Assembly (NCBI RefSeq): GCF_000226115.1
Contig: NC_016460.1
Coordinates: forward strand, 1,364,001 to 1,428,000
Direction of reading: 5' to 3'
DNA: 64,000 bases
DNA from: Thermothielavioides terrestris NRRL 8126
Lineage: Eukaryota > Ascomycota > Sordariomycetes > Sordariales > Chaetomiaceae
Shown here: one piece after another, positions 47,146 to 57,515 of the stretch
Position numbering within the stretch: the first letter of the stretch is position 1
Layout: every line of letters starts with the position of its first letter
Position numbers and translations under genes: made by a program
Notes under the pieces: generated by a model
What the model was told of the DNA's origin: nothing
What the model saw: only the letters and a program-made list of their open reading frames with translations
Databases searched by the model: none

Positions 47146-47482
47146 TACGTGTTTTGCATCATGCGGTCCGGGCGGAGGACGCCCGAGGAGAAGATGGCGC
47201 CGGACGACTTGGCCGTGCCGTAGCTCGCGCCGATGACGGTGAAGATGATGGCCGAGGCACAGCCCAGCGCTCCGAAGAAGGACTGGAGGAGGTTAGCCTG
47301 GCCTGACTTGATGGACCGTGCTGGCCAGGGGGGGCTGCTCGGGGCACACGGACGGCATAGACGGGGCTGGTTTTGTCGTATTAGAGCTGGTGAGTGACGG
47401 GTACTACTGAGTAGGATGGATTGTGGGTTGGTAGGGTGTAAGGCAGGGGTGCGTACCATCTGTCGAGGTTGACGGCGTCCAT
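46422..47482 (-). CDS. vma3: V-type ATPase 16-kDa proteolipid subunit c
   Basis: Membrane c-ring subunit of the vacuolar proton pump. Five exons, complement(46422..46567, 46704..46888, 47149..47282, 47354..47366, 47457..47482), give 167 aa, normal for the family. Assembled start: [21 protein letters not shown]. The CPVYA motif is completed by a 13-nt internal exon whose donor is GTCCGT; a GCTAAC branch site precedes the next acceptor. Later junctions restore [21 protein letters not shown] and [21 protein letters not shown]. Four hydrophobic helices are visible, and helix 4 carries the proton-carrying Glu ([12 protein letters not shown]). It differs from the usual fungal Vma3 in places ([19 protein letters not shown]), so it could be a divergent paralogue. 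GFAIGIVGD and TQQPRL argue for c rather than c' (Vma11). Confidence 0.88.
47114..47143. repeat. (TG)15 dinucleotide repeat next to a V-ATPase c donor site
   Basis: A perfect TG/CA run lies in the intron between exons 3 and 4 of the proteolipid gene, only a few bases from the GTAAGC donor at 47143-47148 on the minus strand. On the mRNA strand it reads (CA)n. Confidence 0.9.
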
Positions 47483-49914
47483 GGCAAGGGTGGGGAGTTG
47501 GAGGCTTTGGTGATGGTGATAGTTGCCGTCTTCCGTCTTCTCTCAGAGGGCAGTTACTCGAGTTGGGATGTTCCGTATACCGGATAGAATGTAATGATTC
47601 GAATTGTTGTCCAAGGCGGACGATGCGCAAAGCGAGGATACTGAGCAAATAGTTACACAAATAGGCAAATGCCAAAGAAACAAGAGGCCCTCGGGACAAC
47701 CTGTTCTGTAGGAGTTGTCACCCGGGCCCCTCGCAGGCAGCAGCGAAAGGCGCCGCCAGATCCGGGCGACAGAAGAGCTGACGAGTTCCTGAGGCTGGGC
47801 ACCTCAGGTCCCTCACCAATGGGCTCAATGCTGGTGGAAGACGAATGTGACGCCAGTGGACACACGGTTCTGAGGCAATCCAACTGGGGGTTGTCTGCGA
47901 GCTGCGTCCAGTTGCTGAGCAAGAACTCGCGGGGAAAGTAAGTCAGACAGCTGAGTCCCAAAGCTTGGAGCTCACCGACTTGTCTGTGCCTGCAATGCTT
48001 GCTCGCATCCATTACCAGCTGCCGGATGCCACGGCGCATTCAAGGACTCCCCGAGCACCTGCTCGCTCGGGAGTGCCAAGAGCCGTTTCCATGGCTGGAA
48101 GCACGCTCATCATCGTGTGATAGCGAAGCCTCCACTACGGAGTACTTGCATGTACGACTGAGGGAGAGGCTGAGAAGGGCACCGCCGGCGATGGGCCGCG
48201 GGAGATTTGGTTGGGGCGGAGCCGTGTTCGGCACCGGAGCAGGCCCCGTCGCCCATCTCCCACATCCCGCGAGTCGGTCAGGGTCCAGCCGCGTGAGGTA
48301 GCAGCACAGTCCAGGATATGTAGGTAGTGTATGATGGGTACACTAGTGTACGTCGAGCTCTGGGCCGGTCTCACATGCTCGCGCTGTGGCCGTCGTCGGC
48401 ATGTGCGAGTCGTTGATATTTCGCGCCGTTGACTTGGTCTGAATCGAATGCTTGACATAGAAAATTGCACTTGATTGGCTGGACACGTGCAAACGAAGCC
48501 GGGCTTCCGGATCTCGCAGAGCCGGCCCCTGGACGGAGGTCTGTGTGAAGAGCGCCAACCTGACGGGACGCGCAAGTGATTGCGCAGCCAATCGTCAGCT
48601 GGCATGTAACTGCCACCACCCAAACAGCCGCAGCGGTACCTAAGGTATGATGCCCCGCACAGCCGCACTTGTATCAGAATGGACACCCCGACGTGGTTTC
48701 AACTTCTTGATGCGACTCGTGGCAGCCGACAGCGTTTAGCTGACCCTGCGTGTAGTTCCTTCCTTTCCGGCAACGACCACAGAGCCGTTTCCCCCATTCT
48801 CTTCACCCACGCACACTTGCTTTTGCGTATGTAATAGTGTAGAAGAATTCGCGCGCACCGTCGCAGCCGACCAAAATGCGTCCGACTTGGCGCGGGGCCA
48901 GTGGCGGCTGCACCAAATGAAGTGGGGCCTGGCTCCCCGAAACGGCGCCAAGGGGGGCCCTGTCTATGCGGCAACGATTGGGACCAGTCTCACAGCAGGC
49001 CGCGTCATTCTGCTGCATCCCGCAGACCAGGTACGGACAACTGCCAGGTCACTTCGGGAGTGACATAGCTCACCCGACGCATTGAGCGAGCGCCAGCCCC
49101 TTCGGCTTCGGGTTTGTGGCAGTTCACTCGAGCCAATGAATTCTCAGAAGTTCCCCTTGGTTGCTCTCGCGATGCTGCTGCCGTCATGACATGTGCGGTG
49201 AACCGCCGAGGGCCTGGACCGATGGTCTTCGGCCTCCAAACACAACCACTGGATTCATTCGGACTGGGACGCTGCCGAGAGCACTGGCGCCGACTCGATG
49301 GACATGACTGAGGTACGGAGTACACTACATACCTACGTTCAACAACCAATACCTTACATACGGTACCCAGAAACATCTGACGTGTATGTACACTACAAGT
49401 GTGGAGTGTAAACTAAAACGAGGCGTGGCGGTTCTCGGTCTTCGGGCTCTGCGCCCCTGGTCCGTGGATCCGGGTGCGCAAGCCGCACGCATGCCATGTG
49501 CCCCCAACATTCGACATGTCCGGAGCACAGAGCCCTTTGTCGTCGTCTTCTCTTCAACATCTTCCTCCCCCCACCCTCTTTACACTTTGATTCCCTTTGT
49601 TCCCGTCCTCGACCTGCTCGTTTCCGCAAGACTTCGACCTCAGACTTACCCGTTCGAGTCAGGCGTCGTCCGAAAGCATCCGGTGGTATTCCATACTCCG
49701 CACCCGGCACATGTCATCAGCAGCTGCGCTGCAAAGTCTCGCCCAACATAGCCTCGATCATGTGCCGCAGCAGACGGCTTATATGACGAGTTTTGTTGCT
49801 CCCGTGCTCTCGGTGCTCCATGGGATAACTAGCACATTCCATCTACACCCTGCTGTGCCGGCGTAGCGCTCGTTTCTTGTGCAATCCCAAATATCTTGCC
49901 GCGGCCGGGAAGGA
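47483..49914. other. 2.4 kb divergent intergenic region, V-ATPase c and aspartyl protease
   Basis: Should hold the promoters of both divergent genes. TACGGAGTAC motifs lie near 48136-48147 and 49313-49324. ORFs on both strands are short and without resemblance to known proteins. Confidence 0.4.
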
Positions 49915-51475
49915 ATGAAGTGGCACACGCTGTTGGCCATCGCGGCCTCTCTCTCGCTCTCACAGCCGGCGGATGGTCTATCAATAGGACGGAGGCAGGA
50001 GGGACTGAAGGTGCTAGGCCTGGAGACTCAGAGGCGGGCGCCTCGGAACCCGGTGCACAGAGACAGGCTAAGGAAACGGGGCGAGCTTCCGATAGGTCTG
50101 GACAATGAGGTACGGTATGCCTTGGAGAACGGGATCACAGTATCGGATACCGCTCCGCTAGAGCACGGCTGACCATTCCTAGGAAACACTCTACTTCATC
50201 AACGCGACCGTGGGCACCCCGGCCACGGCGCTGAGGTTACACCTCGACACGGGCAGCAGCGACATGTGGGTGAACACGCCCACCTCGGCTTACTGCTCGT
50301 CGAAAAGCAAGCCGTGCGCCTTCGCAGGCACCTACTCGGCCAACGCGTCCTCGACGAGCGAATACGTCGGCAGCTACTTCAATATCTCGTACGTCGACGG
50401 CTCGGGCGCAAGCGGCGACTACGTCTCGGACACGGTCACCATCGGCGGCCACAAGATCGACAGGCTGCAGTTCGGCGTCGGCTACCAGAGCACCAACGCG
50501 CAGGGCATCATGGGCATCGGCTACCCGCTCAACGAGGTCCAGGTCGGCCGCGCCGGCCTCCGCGCCTACAACAACCTCCCCGCCCAGCTGGTGGCCGACG
50601 GGGTGATCCAATCCAAGGCCTACAGCCTCTGGCTCAACGACCTCGACGCCAACACGGGCAGCATCCTCTTCGGCGGCGTCGACGCGGCCAAGTACACGCC
50701 CCCGCTGCTCTCACTGCCCGTCGAGCCCCAGTCGGGCGTCTACTCGGAATTCTTCATCACCCTCACGGGCCTCCAGCTCGGTAGCACCGCCATCGGCAGC
50801 GACCTCGCGCTGGCCGTGCTGCTGGACTCGGGCTCGTCGCTCACGTACCTGCCCGACTCGCTGGTGCAGTCCATCTACGCGGCCGTCGGCGCCGTGTACG
50901 ACAGCGACGCGAACGCGGCGTACGTGCCGTGCGCGCTGGCGGACGACGCCTCGGCCGCGCCGCTCAACTTCACCTTCACGACGGCCACCATCTCGGTGGC
51001 CATGCGCGAGCTCGTGCTCGACCTGGTGACCTCTTCGGGCCAGCGGCCGACCTTCTCCAACGGCGCGGCCGCCTGCCTGTTCGGCATCGGCCCCGCCGGC
51101 TCCGGCGCCAGCGCCGGCGGCTCCGGCTCGAGCGCCGGCACCAGCGTGCTCGGCGACACCTTCCTCCGCTCCGCCTACGTCGTCTACGACCTCGACAACA
51201 ACTACGTCTCGCTCGCCCCCACCCGCTTCAACTCGTCCGAGTCGCGCGTGCTCGAGATCGGCACCGGCACCGCCGCCGTCCCCGGCGCCACCAAGGTCCA
51301 GAACCCCGTCCGCGCCACCGAGGGCCTGCGCGGCAGCGGGAACGGCTCCTCCGCGCTTTCGGCTAGCGCCGCGGCGGCGGCAGGCCGGTGGGGGGGCGGT
51401 GGGTTCGGCCGCCGGAGGGTCGGCTGGGCTGTCGGCGTGGCGGTCGTTGCGGCCGCCGCCGTGGTGGGGTGGTGA
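49915..51475 (+). CDS. Secreted, GPI-anchored aspartyl protease (pepsin family A1, yapsin/OpsB-like)
   Basis: Extracellular or cell-wall-bound pepsin-like endopeptidase. Two exons (49915..50109, 50183..51475) give 495 aa; the junction is LDNE/ETLYFINATVGTP. An N-terminal signal peptide (about 1-22) is followed by a propeptide that ends near a Kex2-like LRKR site before GELPIGL. Catalytic motifs are HLDTGSSDMW (Asp near 87) and VLLDSGSSLTYLP (Asp near 280). Cysteine pairs YCSSKSKPC and PCALAD...AACLFG fit the A1 fold. The C terminus is Ser/Gly/Ala-rich and ends in a hydrophobic stretch (VGWAVGVAVVAAAAVVGW) typical of a GPI signal. Confidence 0.92.
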
Positions 51476-52483
51476 GCATGATACGATGGATGAGTTCGGC
51501 CAGCTGGCGGGCAATCATTCGGGGGTTTTCGGCGGTTGGGGTATTGGATGCATGTCTTCTGCATTGGGACGGCGTTTTTCTGGCTTCGATTTTGGACAAG
51601 AGGCGACGGTCTTGGGTGGGTTTCAGCGCAGAACGGCGTTGGGTGACAATGGTAGTGGGGAGACTCGTGCCACATCATTCCTGGCAAGGGGTTGCATTTG
51701 GTTTTTGGATTCACTACCTTAGGTGGGCGGGATCTTGCGGAGATGGCGGTTGCATGTTCATTGGCATGTATCGAGGTTGGATAACTCTGCGACATTGGAC
51801 AACAGAGTTGGGCGTTATACAACGCCGAAGTTGTTCGGCCCCTTTCTGATTGGTGTCTCAGGAGCATGCTGTGTGGACTGTGTCGGCGGAACTAAGGACA
51901 TTTATCGTCACCGCAGCAAGGCCGGAAATAAACCCCTCGGTCTCCGTTGGCAGACTCACCTCCTCAGGCAAGGAGAGATTGAACAGCGCTCACTGCACAG
52001 TCCGCAGGATGTCCGCATGGCCGAAGGACCCACTCTTGACTGGTGGTTTCGGACACGGATTCCGTCCAGAGCTACGGATCTTCCGTACAAGGGCTGGCCT
52101 TTCCGAGGGCGGCCACATACTCAGCACGGTGATAACGGACTTTTCGGCCCCGACAAGAGCCCGTCCTCGTCCTGGTCCGTGGACCTCATCTCATCCTGGG
52201 CTATGCTGAGGGGATGCCCAACACTAGCCGTGGTTGAGGGAGCCCCAGCGAGGGAGACCTGACGGCATCATGTTAGTCCATCGGGGACCAAGAAGGGCCC
52301 GTCACCAGGCTGCCAATATGAATATATATAACATGGTCGTGTCAAGGGAGGTCGAGCTCCGATGGCTCTGCTCGGCAGTTTCATCCACAGGCCCGTCAAC
52401 GGTCCTCGCAGTGCCTCAAAATTCAGACCGCCGTCCGCGTCCTCCTCCAAGAGATTCCGCGTTGCGCCCAACCGAAGTGAAAC
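51476..52483. other. Intergenic: 3' of aspartyl protease and promoter of NmrA-like gene
   Basis: About 1 kb, tandem orientation. ORFs across it (51723-52262 and others) have no recognisable content. A short AT-rich stretch (52319-52333) lies about 150 bp before the next start codon. Confidence 0.4.
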
Positions 52484-53650
52484 ATGGCCCAGCGATACGC
52501 CAAAGACCAGCCTGCGGGGTTTTCCAACCGCATCGAGCGCGTTGCCGTCGTTGGGGTACGTTGTCTGGGCGGCAGCCATTGACTGTCTGCAACAGTCAGC
52601 TAACACGGGCTCCGTTTCGTCTAGGCCGGCGGTCAGCTTGGAAAATACTTCGCCCAGGAGCTGGTCAAGACTGGCCGGCACACCGTGACGGCGCTGACCC
52701 GCCGGGGGAGCACGAATAAGCTCGCCGACGGAGTCAAGGCCGTCCCGGTCGATTACGATGACGAGCAATCCCTCGTGGACGCTCTGAAGAACCAGCAATT
52801 TCTCGTCATCACGCTGCCCGTCACAACCCCCCCGGACACGCAATCGAAGCTCGTGCGGGCCGCCGCCGCCGCGGGGGTCCGCTACATCATGCCGAACTAC
52901 TACGGCTCGGACATAGCCAACGAGAAACTCTTTCAGGGCGACCGCTTGAGCTTGAGCCTCAACCCGGCCCGGTTCTGCGGCGAGATCGAGGCGACGGGGG
53001 TCTCATCGTGGACGGTCCTGGTCTGCGGGCTGTGGTACGAATACAGCCTCATCCTCGGCCCCATGTGCCTCGGCTTCGACCACGCGCAGAAGAAGATGAC
53101 CTTCTACGACGACGGCAACACCAAGATCAAAATGACTACGTTCGAGCAGTGTGGCCGCGCCGTCGCCGGCCTGGTCAGCCTCAAGGAGCTGCCCGACGAC
53201 GAGAACGACACCAGCCCGACCGTGAGCAGCTGGCGCAACAAGCCGCTGTACGTGTCCAGCTTCCTGGTCAGCCAGCGCGACATGTTCGAGAGCTGGAAGC
53301 GCGCGACCGGCGAGACAGACGCCGACTGGACCATCGAGCACGAACCCAGCGAGGAGCGCCACCGCAGGGGGCTGGCGCTGAGTCGGGAGAGCGCAGACCC
53401 TCTGACGGTCCGCATGGGTCTCGCGCTGGCCTCCTTCGCCCGGATATTCTTCCCCGACGGCCACGGCGCGTACGAGACCACCCGCGGCCTGGCCAACGAC
53501 GCGCTCGGCTTGCCGAAGGAGGACCTGGACGAGCGCACCAGAGTGGCCAAGAAGATGCTGGACGAAGGATACCAGCAGTGGGTGATTTCCAGGCTGCAGA
53601 GCGCGAACGATCAGAGCGAGCTCGCCGAGGCTGCGAAGAAGCAGAAGTAA
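52484..53650 (+). CDS. NmrA-like/isoflavone-reductase-type NAD(P)-binding protein
   Basis: Atypical SDR of the NmrA/PCBER group; substrate unknown, and members act as redox sensors or reductases. Two exons (52484..52555, 52625..53650) give 365 aa. The junction builds the dinucleotide-binding loop VAVVGAGGQLGKYFAQEL, matching GxxGxxG, which strongly supports the model. TALTRRGS follows strand 2, and FLVITLPV and GVRYIMPNYYGSDIAN are typical of the fungal group. The C-terminal half includes WTVLVCGLWYEYSL. Both flanking genes are on the same strand but unrelated in function, so nothing here points to a cluster. Confidence 0.88.
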
Positions 53651-54105
53651 GCGGAGGGAAACAGGAAGCAGTGAGAAGAAGCACCATTGGATGTCGGGCG
53701 GTTTGAGTAAAAAGATAGCGAGGTGTAGAAATGTCAGTATAACGCCTTTAGATGCCATCTTCGCATTTTCACCGCGCCCTCTTCCCACAATGTTGAGAAG
53801 ACTAAATGACCTTCATGTTCGCTGCGGCCAAGAGTGAGGAGGAATGAATGCTGCGTGTGTGCAGAGCAGGCAACAATCGCTCGATTGGAGCGCTCAAGCG
53901 CCCGTGACCTCGACTTGCAGGGGTGTTCGGGTACCTACCAGGTAGGCACCCGGGGTCTGTTTGCACGAACCCTGGATTCCAGGCACCTTTCCGCCCAGGC
54001 ACTCGAAGCTACACACCAAGTACAAAAGCTCCACATCGCCAACGGCTGGGTGTTTCTTGCATTCTTTTCAGCAATCCCATCACAACATCAGTACGAGCAT
54101 TGAAA
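53651..54105. other. Intergenic: NmrA-like gene to RAE1
   Basis: 455 bp that hold the 3' end of the NmrA-like gene and the RAE1 promoter. The direct repeat ACCTACCAGGTAGGCACC near 53934 is partly palindromic (CCTACCAGGTAGG). Nothing else is recognised. Confidence 0.4.
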
Positions 54106-55395
54106 ATGTCGCTGGCAAGAGGGAAGACCGCCACCTCCGCAACCAAAGGCTTGCTGGACAAGGACGTGGAACTTCCCAAAGGCCCGCAGGACTCGGTCTC
54201 GGCGCTGCGCTGGTCGCCGGTGGCTGATCACTTGGCGGTCGCGTCGTGGGATGGCAGGGTCTACATTTATGATGCGACGAACTCGACCTCAACCGACACC
54301 ATCAAGGGTGTCGCCGCCTTCACCGCCGGCGCGCCCTGTCTCGACTGCGATTTCAGCAAGGTAAGTCCGACGTGATGTCTCTAACCCCGCAGCTCCCGAC
54401 CGATCGATCGAGGAGGAACATCTATCTCTTTATGGTGAAGGAACCAACATGAATGGTTCCAACAGGCAAGTGTGCAGAGACTACCCTGGAATGTCCTGAG
54501 CACACGAACTAACCCGAGCGACAGGACGGAACAATGGCCGCCGGCGCTGCGGCCGACAAGAAGATCCACGTCATGCACCTCCAGTCGGGCCAGACCCTGA
54601 CACTCGAGGGTCACACTGCGCCCGTCCGTGCTGTGCGCTTCGTCGACGTCCCCTCCGCCAACGCGCCCATCATCGCCTCGGGCTCTTGGGACAAGACGGT
54701 GCGCTACTGGGACCTTCGCCAGCCTCAGCCCGTCGCCACGCTTCAGCTCCCGGAGCGTGTCTACGCCATGGACGCCGCCGGCCCGCACCTCGTTGCTGTT
54801 GCCGCGGACCACCACCTCCATTTCGCCAACCTCCACACCAACCCGGTTCAGGTGTGGAAATCGCTCAAGTCACCGCTCTCCGCCCAGACTCGCTGCGTCT
54901 CGCTCTGCGCGGGGGGCACCCGTTGGGCAGTTGGCAGCATTGAGGGCCGAGTTGCGGCCCAAGTCGTTGAGGAGAAAGACAAGAGGTAGGTTTCCTGCAG
55001 CATCGCCATCGCGCCCTTTCTCACTCGGTCAGCCCGGCTAACCGTGCAATGACAGCCTTGCCTCTCTCACATTCAAGTGCCACCGCGAACCGTCGCCCAC
55101 GACCAAGAACCAAACCGACGTCTACGCTGTCAACGCCATCTGCTACTCTCCCAGCCACAAGGACGTGGTCGCCACGGCCGGGTCCGATTCCAATTGTGTC
55201 ATCTGGGATGTCCACACCCGCACTCGCCTGCGTACCTTGCCCAAGGCCAGCGGGCCCATCACGGCTCTCTCATTCAATCGCGACGGGTTCACGCTGGCCT
55301 TCGCGGCCGGCTACGATTGGTCGAAGGGGTACATGCACCACAAGCCGGGGACGGAGAAGATTGTCCTGCATCGCTTTGCGGAGGCTCTGAAGTAG
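54106..55395 (+). CDS. rae1: Rae1/Gle2 mRNA export factor, WD40 propeller
   Basis: Nuclear pore-associated poly(A)+ RNA export factor that binds the GLEBS motif of nucleoporins. Three exons (54106..54360, 54525..54985, 55056..55395) give 351 aa, normal for the family. Junctions give CDFSK/DGTMAAG and KDKR/SLASLTFKCHRE. The WD repeats fill almost the whole protein. Diagnostic segments are SGSWDKTVRYWDLR, LPERVYAMD, TRCVSL...AVGSIEGRVA, SFKCHRE-like KCHREPSPTTKNQTDVYAVN and AAGYDWSKG. The SPTTKN and VYAVN block separates it from Bub3. The first intron, 164 nt, has an AACTAACCC branch site. Confidence 0.94.
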
Positions 55396-57515
55396 GGAGG
55401 AGGGTTAGGTTGTGCTGAATCGGTAAATGTATTTCTGCGGAGGATTCAGGGGACATGGTATTCTGAGCCAGGTGGGTTCGGGGACCCAGCCTGGCGGGGG
55501 AGGATGAGGAGCATAAACTGCTCGACGAGAGGATAAACTGCTCTACGAACGGCCTCGGGTACTTGATGAGGAGGGCGCTGATATTTGTTGTGGGATTCGC
55601 AAGGACCTGTCGAGAAGGGAGGAAGATGGGGCGTTCTGGGAGGATGACATAGCGTCTTCGACGCTTCTACTGCTGAGATTGGAGGTGATGGTTATGTGAG
55701 CATGCTGCGCACAGCTTGGGATGATCCAGATTGGTACTGAGTGGGTTGGCATGCACAGTTGGTCTCTTATTTGCCAGTATGGCTATAGGCGGTATGGCTG
55801 GGATGAGCAAGCACAACAATATACATTATGGGTCCCCGACTCCTTTTTCCCGTTCATGAAATGCTACCTAGTATGGCATCTTCTGCTTGCGAAAATTGCC
55901 TCGTTTCTTAGTTGAGCCCTTTGAATCGTGGCACTTCCAGCATTCCATTGTGCACAACTGTAAATTCTTGAACATTACATATCTTTACAGTGAAGAGAAC
56001 ACCTTGATCCGACGTCAATTCTCTCACAGACCATCACAAGATATCTCCAGATCAGGCCTGTTTTACAACCGTTGCCAAAGCCGAGTAGAAAGATAACTGC
56101 ATCTCGGAACTCACTCTCATCATGTCAGCACATCGACCTGCTGTGGCAGCACAAATACAATATCTTGAGACCCAGCCCAACCTCCCACCATAAAATAGTG
56201 CGAGCACATTCCTGTCACACTCATACAGGCAGGCATGTTGAACCATGTCTAAATCAAGACTCCTTCGAGCGACCAGTTGTACAAATTCTTTCCGTTCCGC
56301 CTCTATTCTGCTCCACAAGAGTCATCAGTTTCTCATTGTCCATCTACCTCACCAGCAAACCCCTCGCATGACCCATATGTCCATCCATTCACCCAACCCC
56401 CCAACCCCAAACCCCTTCATCATCTCTCACCCCCAAACCAGCATGCCCATTCATCATCACATCCTCGACACAGTCTCAGTCAGGGCAAGAACATAAGAAT
56501 TCCAGAATTGTATTTCTTTCTATGATCTTGCAGTTCGCTCACCATTCATTCCCCTTGAAAAACCCCGCTACCAACTCCATCAACTCAACCCAACCCATCG
56601 CATCGCAAACGCAACACACAAGAACCGCAAACCCGGCAAACCCCATCCCAGCGCCAAATGGTACATGTATCTCAACACATGTACGCAGCGATCTTTTCTT
56701 CTCTTCTCTCCTCTTGAAGAGAACAGGAAGAAGAAAAATAGTAAAAAAAAATGAAAAAAATCCACGCCCAAAGCATGTAGCGCCATTTCCTGTTTTCTCT
56801 CTGGCAGACAGACCCAGCTGTTAACTAAACCTTTCCCGCCATGTGTTTGTTTGTCGAAATCAAATCCCCTCAAATCAGAAGACGCCCATCCGCACCCGCA
56901 GCCCAACCCAGCCTGACCCCAGCCCAACCTAACCCGGCCCGAACTGACCGCAGCAAAAATTAACAACGCAAGCCTTTTACAAATTAAGATAAATAAACAA
57001 CACAGGCAAATAAAATAGACGAAATACGGTATGCTGGGGGGAAGGGGGGATTGTGTCGTCTTGTGTAAAAGTCGTTGTAGATGCTTGATGTCCCAAGCAG
57101 GGGTAACAACGGAGTGAGTGTAAGATAAGTAGCAAAAATAACTCCCCTGGTGCAAAGAAAGCAGAGCAACAAGAAGGAGACGATGGTGTATGTGGTGTAT
57201 CGAGGGAGAACCCGGAAAATAGAAAAAAAAATGAGAATGTAAACCCCCATGACCTTCTCTGAGAACCCCCCAACAACCAAAGGCAATCGTAGCCATATCG
57301 TCATGATAACCATGATACCAGTGTAGTTCCCCTGGAAGAAAACACCCCGAAAGCAAAACCCCGCTGCGTTGTTGTACTTGCTGCTCATGGTGAATTAAAA
57401 CGTTGTACTGGATTAACCCGAGAAAGAGACTTTGCGGGTTGTAAACGTGAAGCGAAGCCGCGGACTAGAAAGATCGCGGCAAATTTCTAGTTTCTTAGTT
57501 GCGCCTGTCGGAGAA
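55396..57515. other. 2.1 kb convergent intergenic region, RAE1 and PUF3-type gene
   Basis: Both 3' UTRs must lie here. The 56.0-57.4 kb part is noticeably more A+T-rich than the coding DNA and pyrimidine-rich on the minus strand, and probably includes a long 3' UTR of the Pumilio gene. A 258-codon frame on the minus strand (56580-57356) is poor in charged residues and looks like chance. Confidence 0.45.

Noticed and set aside
56580..57356. 258-codon minus-strand frame in the convergent gap
   Set aside because: Phe/Leu/His/Cys-rich composition comes from A+T- and pyrimidine-rich 3' UTR sequence; no domain and no splice support.
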